Assembly (NCBI GenBank): GCA_945956975.1
Contig: CAMFKC010000067.1
Span: forward strand, 1 to 8,639
Direction: 5' to 3'
Source of the DNA: an uncultured Methylocystaceae bacterium
GTDB taxonomy: Bacteria; Pseudomonadota; Alphaproteobacteria; Rhizobiales; Beijerinckiaceae
DNA length: 8,639 nucleotides
A model generated the notes under the pieces. It saw nothing but the letters and a program-made list of their open reading frames with translations. It made no database searches and was not told the DNA's origin. The position numbers and the translations under genes are program-made. Shown piece after piece: positions 1-6,095 of the stretch. Position 1 is the first letter of the stretch. Each line of letters begins with the position of its first letter.

Positions 1-1725
1 CTTCGTCGTCAGCGCTTCCTTCAGCGTGTCGCGCAGGCGGCCGACGTCATAGGTTCGATCGAGCTGGCGCACCCATTTGGCGCCGATGCCGCGCACCGCG
101 GTCACGATGGAATTGTTGGTCTTGCGGCGTGGGTTTTTCGCGCGCGAGGAGAGGATGTCCTGTCCGCCCGTGGCGGAGGTGTAGAAATTGTCGATGATGA
201 GGAAGACGCCGTCGTGCTTGTTGAAGACGGCGTTGCCGATGCCGCTGGTCAGGCCATTGTGCCAGAAGCCGCCGTCGCCCATCACCGAGATCGAGCGCTT
301 GCCGGCCTTGACGTTGAAGGCGGACGCCGATGCCGGACCGAGGCCGAAGCCCATGGTCGTTGCGCCGATGTTGAACGGCGGCAGGATCGAGAAGAGGTGG
401 CAGCCGATGTCGGCGGAGACGTGGTGCAGGCCAAGGTCCTGCTCCACGAGTTTCATGGCCGCGAATACCGGGCGCTCGGGGCAGCCGGTGCAGAGGCCCG
501 GCGGGCGCTCGGGCACGGTCTGCTTGAGCTTCTTCACTTCCTCCAGCGCGAAGACCGGCGTCGGGTCCGGCGCTGGCGGGCGATTGCCGAGGAGGCGCGG
601 CTCGCTCTCCTCGAAGAACGTGCGCAGGCCGTTCAGCAGGACCTGCGATGTGTAGTCGCCAGCCATCGGCAAGATGTCCTTGCCGCGCACGCGCGCCGAC
701 AGCTTGCGGCGGCGCAGCGCGGTGTTGACGGCCTGCTCGATATATTCCGGCTGGCCTTCCTCGACGACGATGACGTGATCCTTGTCGCGGCAGAAGTCTT
801 CCAGCTCGTCCTCGATGACGGGATAGGTCACGTTCATCACATAGAGCGGCACCTGCGTGCGGCCGTAGGCGTCGCTCAAGCCGAGATATTGGAGCGCGCG
901 GATGACGTTGTTGTACATGCCGCCCTGCAGGACGATGCCGACCCTCGAACCCTGCGGCCCGATGAATTCGTTGAGCCCGTGCTGCTTCACGAAGTCGATG
1001 GCCGCGGGAAAGCGCTTGGCGATCTTTTCGCGCTCGTGCTCGTAGGCGGCGGGTGGCAGGACGATGCGGCCGAGATCGCGAACGGGATTTTCCAGCGCGT
1101 CCTTGATGGTGAATGACGGCTTGACGTTGTTCCTGGTCTTGAAGGAGCCGTGCATGTGGCAGGCGCGCACGCGCACTTCCAGCATTACCGGCGTGTTGGA
1201 GGCTTCGGAGAGTTCGAAGCCTTTCTCGATCATGTTGACGATGCATTCGTGATCCGGGCGGGGATCCAGCAGCCAGATCTGCGATTTCATCGCGAAGGCG
1301 TGGGTGCGCTCCTGCATGATAGAGGAGCCTTCGCCGTAATCCTCGCCGACGATGATCATGGCGCCGCCGGTGACGCCGCCGGACGCGAGATTGGCGAGCG
1401 CGTCGGACGCCACATTGGTGCCGACGGTCGACTTCCACGCGACCGCGCCGCGCAGCGGATACATGACGGAGGCCGACAGCATGGCGGCGGCGGCGGCCTC
1501 GTTGGCGGAGCTTTGGAAGACGATTCCGAGTTCGTCGAGCACGTCCTTGGCGTCGCCGAGCACGTCGATGAGATGCGAGATGGGCGAGCCGGGATAGCCG
1601 CCGACATAGGAGACGCCGGATTGCAGCAGCGCCTTGGTGATGGCGAGAATGCCTTCGCCGCGGAACGTGTCGCCGTCGCCGAGCCTGAGGTCCTCGACTT
1701 CGCGTGCGAAAGAGCGTTCGGCCAT
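1..1725 (-). CDS. iorA: Indolepyruvate:ferredoxin oxidoreductase, alpha subunit (3' end outside window)
   Basis: Reading from the ATG at 1725 down to base 1 gives 575 codons without a stop, so the C-terminus is missing. The family is TPP-dependent: it oxidatively decarboxylates arylpyruvates (indolepyruvate, phenylpyruvate) to aryl-acetyl-CoA, passing electrons to ferredoxin, with a separate beta subunit (IorB). Visible marks are an N-terminal pyrimidine-binding domain with VGGYPGSP at 41-48 and the probable cofactor-activating Glu76 (SSANEAAAA). The conserved cysteine motif CTGCPERPVF lies at 412-421, and the diphosphate/Mg motif is GDGG 483-486 with the partner Asn513 (IIDN). Family members run to about 640-720 residues and end in a ferredoxin-like 4Fe-4S domain, which would lie beyond the left edge. 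GGAG (plus strand 1733-1736) sits 7 nt before the ATG, supporting this start. No beta subunit gene is in the window; it probably follows iorA outside. The family call is firm; the true substrate is not known. Confidence 0.93.
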   Translation of the reverse strand, partial: MAERSFAREVEDLRLGDGDTFRGEGILAITKALLQSGVSYVGGYPGSPISHLIDVLGDAKDVLDELGIVFQSSANEAAAAAMLSASVMYPLRGAVAWKSTVGTNVASDALANLASGGVTGGAMIIVGEDYGEGSSIMQERTHAFAMKSQIWLLDPRPDHECIVNMIEKGFELSEASNTPVMLEVRVRACHMHGSFKTRNNVKPSFTIKDALENPVRDLGRIVLPPAAYEHEREKIAKRFPAAIDFVKQHGLNEFIGPQGSRVGIVLQGGMYNNVIRALQYLGLSDAYGRTQVPLYVMNVTYPVIEDELEDFCRDKDHVIVVEEGQPEYIEQAVNTALRRRKLSARVRGKDILPMAGDYTSQVLLNGLRTFFEESEPRLLGNRPPAPDPTPVFALEEVKKLKQTVPERPPGLCTGCPERPVFAAMKLVEQDLGLHHVSADIGCHLFSILPPFNIGATTMGFGLGPASASAFNVKAGKRSISVMGDGGFWHNGLTSGIGNAVFNKHDGVFLIIDNFYTSATGGQDILSSRAKNPRRKTNNSIVTAVRGIGAKWVRQLDRTYDVGRLRDTLKEALTTK

Positions 1726-1734
1726 GGCGCTTCT

Positions 1735-1762
1735 CCAGATGTATGGAAATGCATATATCTGG
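1735..1762. promoter_or_regulatory. Dyad (11-bp arms) next to the iorA start: candidate operator
   Basis: Arms CCAGATGTATG (1735-1745) and CATATATCTGG (1752-1762) match at 10 of 11 pairs around a 6-nt spacer. The site starts 10 bp upstream of the iorA ATG and its near arm shares two bases with the ribosome binding site. A second, overlapping dyad, TGCAT (1750-1754) with ATGCA (1763-1767), lies on the far side. Position and symmetry suggest a repressor site for iorA. A leader-RNA hairpin that masks the ribosome binding site is an alternative, although in the iorA transcript the one imperfect pair would be an A-C mismatch. The sequence differs from the palindrome in front of the divergent operon, so the two may bind different regulators. 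Confidence 0.5.
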
Positions 1763-1778
1763 ATGCAGGCGGGGTCAA
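1750..1778 (-). promoter_or_regulatory. Weak candidate promoter for iorA
   Basis: On the minus strand a TTGACC hexamer (plus 1773-1778) resembles a -35 box. Possible -10 boxes downstream are TATATG (plus 1752-1757, 15-nt spacer) or TATGCA (plus 1750-1755, 17-nt spacer); neither is a good match. The -10 area would fall inside the dyad at 1735-1762, consistent with repression. GTCAAT occurs twice 18 bp apart (1774-1779 and 1792-1797), which could instead be an activator half-site pair. Confidence 0.25.
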
Positions 1779-1805
1779 TTAGGGGAGGGCCGTCAATCCC
1801 CGGGA

Positions 1806-1913
1806 CCTCATCCTGAGGAGCCCGCAAAGCGGGCGTCTCGAAGGATGGCCGAGGCGAGCATTGCCGGCTTTGCCATCCTTCGAGACGCGCCTGCGGCGCT
1901 CCTCAGGATGAGG
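1806..1913. repeat. REP-like 108-bp double palindrome between the divergent genes
   Basis: The outer arms are perfect over 15 bp: CCTCATCCTGAGGAG (1806-1820) and CTCCTCAGGATGAGG (1899-1913). The inner arms are perfect over 17 bp: GCGTCTCGAAGGATGGC (1833-1849) and its complement (1872-1888), around a 22-nt centre. Between outer and inner arms each side carries its own small hairpin: CCCGC-AAA-GCGGG (1821-1833) on the left and GCGCC-TGC-GGCGC (1887-1899) on the right. The two hairpins differ in sequence but both pair. The arms resemble a dispersed intergenic repeat I know from Bradyrhizobium and Rhodopseudomonas genomes (recalled, not searched). Such elements are usually mobilised in trans or kept as structured spacers. 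Here it separates the two divergent promoters and contains no reading frame of note. Confidence 0.8.
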
Positions 1914-1941
1914 ACTCGGTGCGCGCAGCGTAGCAAGGGCG

Positions 1942-1971
1942 TTGACGCGCTAATTATCTTACAACTAAGAT
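1942..1971 (+). promoter_or_regulatory. Promoter of the flavin oxidoreductase-marR-crotonase operon
   Basis: TTGACG (1942-1947) and TAAGAT (1966-1971) are separated by 18 nt and resemble sigma-70 type -35 and -10 boxes (5/6 and 4/6 matches). Transcription would start near 1978, leaving a leader of about 20 nt that carries GAGGA (1987-1991), 7 nt before the ATG at 1999. The surroundings are distinctly AT-richer than the rest of the window. Confidence 0.55.
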
Positions 1972-1974
1972 AAT
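1953..1974. promoter_or_regulatory. Perfect palindrome over the -10 region: candidate MarR operator
   Basis: ATTATCTTA (1953-1961) and TAAGATAAT (1966-1974) are perfect complements around a 4-nt spacer, giving a 22-bp site. It fills the spacer and -10 box of the operon promoter, so a bound dimer would block RNA polymerase. Size, AT-rich half-sites and short spacer suit winged-helix MarR dimers. The second gene of the same operon encodes a MarR protein, so autorepression relieved by a pathway ligand (often an aromatic acid or CoA thioester in this family) is the simplest reading. Binding itself is inferred. Confidence 0.6.
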
Positions 1975-1998
1975 CATATCCAAGACGAGGACGGCTTC

Positions 1999-3437
<1,439 letters not shown>

Positions 3438-3453
<16 letters not shown>

Positions 3454-4019
3454 TGGCGCGGGCGGCACGGCGCGCGACCGTCGAACTGGTCGCAGGCAGC
3501 GACCTCGAAACACGGGGCGCGGATGCGCGGCATGGCGACCTGCGGCTGTGGCTGCGCATCCTCACCATCCACAAGCTCATCAACAACGAGGTGCGCAGGC
3601 GCCTGCGCGAAGAATTCGGCATGAGCCTGTCGCGCTTCGACCTGCTGGCGCAGCTCGACGGCAAGCCCGAGGGCATGCGCATGGGCGAATTGTCGAAGCG
3701 CCTGATGGTGACGACAGGCAATATCACGGGACTGGTGGACGAGCTCGTTGCAGAAGGGCTGGTGCAGCGCCTGCCCGATCCCACCAACCGCCGCGCAAGC
3801 CTCGCGGCCATGACGCCGAAGGGCCGAAAGGCCTTTGCCGCGGCGGCCAAGGCCAACGAGAGCTGGATCGCGGAAATGTTTTCCGGTCTCACGGCGGCGG
3901 AGAAGGCCGCCATGTTCGATATGCTCGGCCGCCAGAAGGCTGACATAGCGTCGCGTTTGCAAGATGCTGGCGCGCAGGAATCCAGACCAGACAAGAAGCT
4001 CAAGGGAGTCGCCCGGTGA
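3438..4019 (+). CDS. MarR-family transcriptional regulator
   Basis: A 193-residue winged helix-turn-helix protein. An N-terminal dimerisation helix lies around 35-58 (RLWLRILTIHKLINNEVRR). The DNA-reading region is LSRFDLLAQL (64-73), MGELSKRLMVTTGNITGLVD (82-101, recognition helix near 92-104) and the wing DPTNRRASLAAMTPKG (114-129, with the typical Asp and Arg residues). A C-terminal dimer helix follows (152-175). The length exceeds the usual 140-165 because of a roughly 30-residue N-terminal lead and a basic tail. The start at 3438 overlaps the upstream gene by 16 nt. An in-frame ATG at 3453, sharing one base with the upstream TGA (TGATG), is equally possible, and neither start has a well-spaced Shine-Dalgarno. 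It probably represses its own operon through the palindrome at 1953-1974. The inducer is unknown; MarR proteins in aromatic-degradation operons often sense a CoA-thioester or aromatic acid intermediate. Confidence 0.9.
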
Positions 4020-4846
4020 AGAAGTTCAAGGCAGCAGATTACGTCGCCACCAATTTCAAATGGGAGGTCGCGAACAAGGTCGGAACGATCACGCTCAACC
4101 GTCCGGAGCGGAAGAACCCGCTGACCTTCGAGAGCTACAACGAGCTTCGCGATCTCTTCCGCAACCTCAGCCATGCCGACGATGTGAAAGCGGTCGTCGT
4201 CACCGGCGCTGGCGGCAATTTCTGCTCGGGCGGCGACGTGCACGAGATTATCGGCCCGCTGGTGAAGATGCAGGAAGAAGACGACATGGCGGGCCTGCTC
4301 GCCTTCACGCGCATGACCGGCGATCTAGTGAAGGCGATGCGCCATTGCCCGCAGCCGGTGATCTCCGCGATCGACGGCATCTGCGCGGGCGCGGGCGCGA
4401 TCATCGCCATGGCGTCGGACATGCGCATCGGCACGCCGCGCGCGAAAACGGCCTTCCTGTTCGTGCGCGTGGGCCTTGCAGGCGCCGACATGGGCGCCTG
4501 TGCGATCCTGCCGCGCATCATCGGGCAGGGGCGGGCGTCGGAACTGCTCTACACCGGCCGCGTGATGAATGCGGAGGAGGGCGACAAGTGGGGCTTCTTC
4601 AACCGCCTCGTTGCGCCCGAAGCCGTGCTGGCCGATGCGCAGGCGCTGGCGCAGGAGATCGCCAGCGGGCCGACCTTCGCCAACGCCATGACCAAGACCT
4701 GCCTGCATCAGGAATGGGCGATGGACGTGGATTCCGCCATCGAGGCCGAGGCGCAGGCGCAGGCGATCTGCATGCAGACGAGGGACTATGGCCGCGCCTA
4801 TCGGGCCTTCGTGGCCAAGGGCAAGCCGGTGTTCGAGGGCAATTGA
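4016..4846 (+). CDS. Crotonase-fold protein, enoyl-CoA hydratase/isomerase family, non-canonical active site
   Basis: 276 residues, the usual length for the fold. It starts at GTG with AAGGGAG (4002-4008) 7 nt upstream, and the GTGA overlap with the marR stop implies translational coupling. Crotonase marks are LNRPERKNPLTFESY (27-41), the first oxyanion-hole loop FCSGGDVHE (69-77), the second loop AIDGICAGAGAIIAMASD (118-135), and VGLAGADMGACAILPRIIG (152-170). Aligned by eye to rat enoyl-CoA hydratase, both catalytic glutamates are replaced (Glu144 by Ile129, Glu164 by Phe149), while Asp158 lies near the catalytic Asp of dienoyl-CoA isomerase (Asp204) and of 4-chlorobenzoyl-CoA dehalogenase (Asp145). 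Simple hydration is therefore unlikely; isomerase, hydrolase or C-C lyase chemistry on a CoA ester fits better. The GADMG subtype is common in the family and is often annotated only as enoyl-CoA hydratase. The operon context suggests a step in an aromatic CoA pathway. Confidence 0.9.
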   Translation: MKKFKAADYVATNFKWEVANKVGTITLNRPERKNPLTFESYNELRDLFRNLSHADDVKAVVVTGAGGNFCSGGDVHEIIGPLVKMQEEDDMAGLLAFTRMTGDLVKAMRHCPQPVISAIDGICAGAGAIIAMASDMRIGTPRAKTAFLFVRVGLAGADMGACAILPRIIGQGRASELLYTGRVMNAEEGDKWGFFNRLVAPEAVLADAQALAQEIASGPTFANAMTKTCLHQEWAMDVDSAIEAEAQAQAICMQTRDYGRAYRAFVAKGKPVFEGN

Positions 4847-4853
4847 ACGGCGG

Positions 4854-4881
4854 CGGCCGGCGGGTTTCGGACCGTCGGCCG
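4854..4881 (+). terminator. Weak hairpin after the crotonase gene
   Basis: CGGCCGGCGG (4854-4863) pairs with CCGTCGGCCG (4872-4881) over 10 positions with one G-U pair and an 8-nt loop, starting 7 nt after the stop codon. No U-run follows, so this is not a standard intrinsic terminator. It may assist Rho-dependent termination or protect the 3' end. Confidence 0.3.
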
Positions 4882-4911
4882 TATCAACGAAAATGTGAAC
4901 ACTGACGATTA

Positions 4912-4940
4912 TTGATTTTTATCAGTCGCTACTTCATATT
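4912..4940 (+). promoter_or_regulatory. Candidate promoter of the RND efflux operon
   Basis: TTGATT (4912-4917) and CATATT (4935-4940) are 17 nt apart, each matching the sigma-70 consensus at 4 of 6 positions, in an AT-rich patch (4884-4940) that contrasts with the flanking genes. Two small dyads lie on it: TGAT-TTTT-ATCA (4913-4924) and ACTGA/TCAGT (4901-4905, 4922-4926). These could be part of an operator, but arms this short also occur by chance. The leader would be very short, with AGGAG at 4953-4957. Confidence 0.4.
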
Positions 4941-4963
4941 CGGCTCCGGAACAGGAGCCGCCC

Positions 4964-6088
4964 ATGCCCCGTATCGGCGCAAAGACGCGTAACGCACTGA
5001 TCATCATCGGCCTTCTGGCTGGCGCCGGTGGCGCGGCCGCGGTGGTGGCCCAGGGCCATGGTCCGGTCGCCGAGACAGCCAGGCCCGGCCCGGTTGCCGG
5101 CCGGCCGGTCATGACAACAGTCGTCCACTACGCCCCGGAGCAGCCGAGCCGCATGTTCATGGCGACGATCCGGCCCCGCGTGGAGGCCGACCAGGGTTTC
5201 CGCGTCGCCGGCAAGGTGGCCGTGCGGCTGGTCGAGGCCGGCCGCAGCGTTAAGGCTGGCGAGGCGCTCGCCAGGCTCGACGATGCCGATCTCCGGCTCC
5301 AGAAGGAACAGGCGGAAGCCGAACTCGCGGCGTCCAAGGTGGCGATGGAGCAGACCTCCGCCGACGAGGCGCGCGGCGCCGATCTCCACGCCAAGGGCTG
5401 GACGGCCCGGGCCGTCTACGATCGCCAGCGCGCCGCCGCGGAAGAGGCGCGCGGGCGCAACCGCCGCGCCCAGCGCGCGGTCGAACTCGCGACCAACGCG
5501 CTCGACTACGCGACCCTGCGCGCGGATTCCGATGGAATCGTCACCGCGACCCTGATCGAACCCGGCCAGGTTGTCTCCGCCGGCCAGCCGGCGATCCGGG
5601 TGGCGCGCAAGGGTGAGAAGGAAGCGGCGGTCGCACTGCCGGAATCGTTCGTCTCGCGCGCGCGCGACGGCGCAGCCAGCGTCACGCTGTGGTCGGCGCC
5701 CGGCAAGACCTATCGCGCGACCTTGCGGGAACTGAGCCCGGTCGCCGACAGCGCCACGCGCACCTTTGCGGCGCGCTTCTCGCTTCCCGACGCCGACGAG
5801 CGCGTCGCGCTCGGCATGAGCGCGACGCTGACGATCGCGGCGCCTGCGTCCGACAAGGTCGCGCGCGTGCCCTCCGCCGCGCTGTTCGACCAGGGCAAGG
5901 GGCCGTCGCTTTGGACCGTGGACGAGGCGGGCGTGACGGCGCTCAAGCCGGTGACCGTGCTGCGCTACGAAGGCGCGGAGGCGCTGGTGACGGCCGGCGT
6001 CGCCGACGGCGAGCGCATCGTCACGCTGGGCGTGCAGAAGCTCGCCGCGGGCGAGAAGGTCCGCCCGATCACGCAGCTCTCTTTCTGA
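4964..6088 (+). CDS. RND efflux periplasmic adaptor subunit (HlyD/MFP family)
   Basis: 374 residues. It links an inner-membrane RND pump to an outer-membrane channel. The N-terminus is a hydrophobic export signal or anchor (about 11-30, ALIIIGLLAGAGGAAAVVA) after a basic start. The protein has no cysteine, so it is not a lipoprotein. The first half of the lipoyl-like domain is about 78-108 (FRVAGKVAVRLVEAG then VKAGEALARLDDADL), followed by an alpha-helical hairpin about 110-180 rich in Ala, Glu, Gln and Arg. The second lipoyl half is about 184-214 (LRADSDGIVTATLIEPGQVV), then a beta-barrel domain about 220-292 and a membrane-proximal domain about 298-368. AGGAG lies 6 nt before the ATG, supporting this start. 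The permease begins 7 nt after its stop, so the two are cotranscribed. Substrates are not predictable. No partner outer-membrane protein or TetR-type regulator is present in the window. Confidence 0.92.
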   Translation: MPRIGAKTRNALIIIGLLAGAGGAAAVVAQGHGPVAETARPGPVAGRPVMTTVVHYAPEQPSRMFMATIRPRVEADQGFRVAGKVAVRLVEAGRSVKAGEALARLDDADLRLQKEQAEAELAASKVAMEQTSADEARGADLHAKGWTARAVYDRQRAAAEEARGRNRRAQRAVELATNALDYATLRADSDGIVTATLIEPGQVVSAGQPAIRVARKGEKEAAVALPESFVSRARDGAASVTLWSAPGKTYRATLRELSPVADSATRTFAARFSLPDADERVALGMSATLTIAAPASDKVARVPSAALFDQGKGPSLWTVDEAGVTALKPVTVLRYEGAEALVTAGVADGERIVTLGVQKLAAGEKVRPITQLSF

Positions 6089-6095
6089 GGCCGCC

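Noticed and set aside
47..1438. Open frames on both strands inside iorA (47-1438 minus, 214-1116 plus)
   Set aside because: Arg-rich shadow translations. The continuous minus-strand frame 1725 to 1 has all the TPP-enzyme motifs.
1806..1913. The cloverleaf-like palindrome as a tRNA or other RNA gene
   Set aside because: It has no tRNA-like D or T loop signatures and no CCA end. The stems are far too long and perfect, fitting a REP-type repeat.
4901..4926. ACTGA/TCAGT dyad as a TetR-type operator
   Set aside because: Only five base pairs are perfect and the interior does not match; too weak to list as its own feature.
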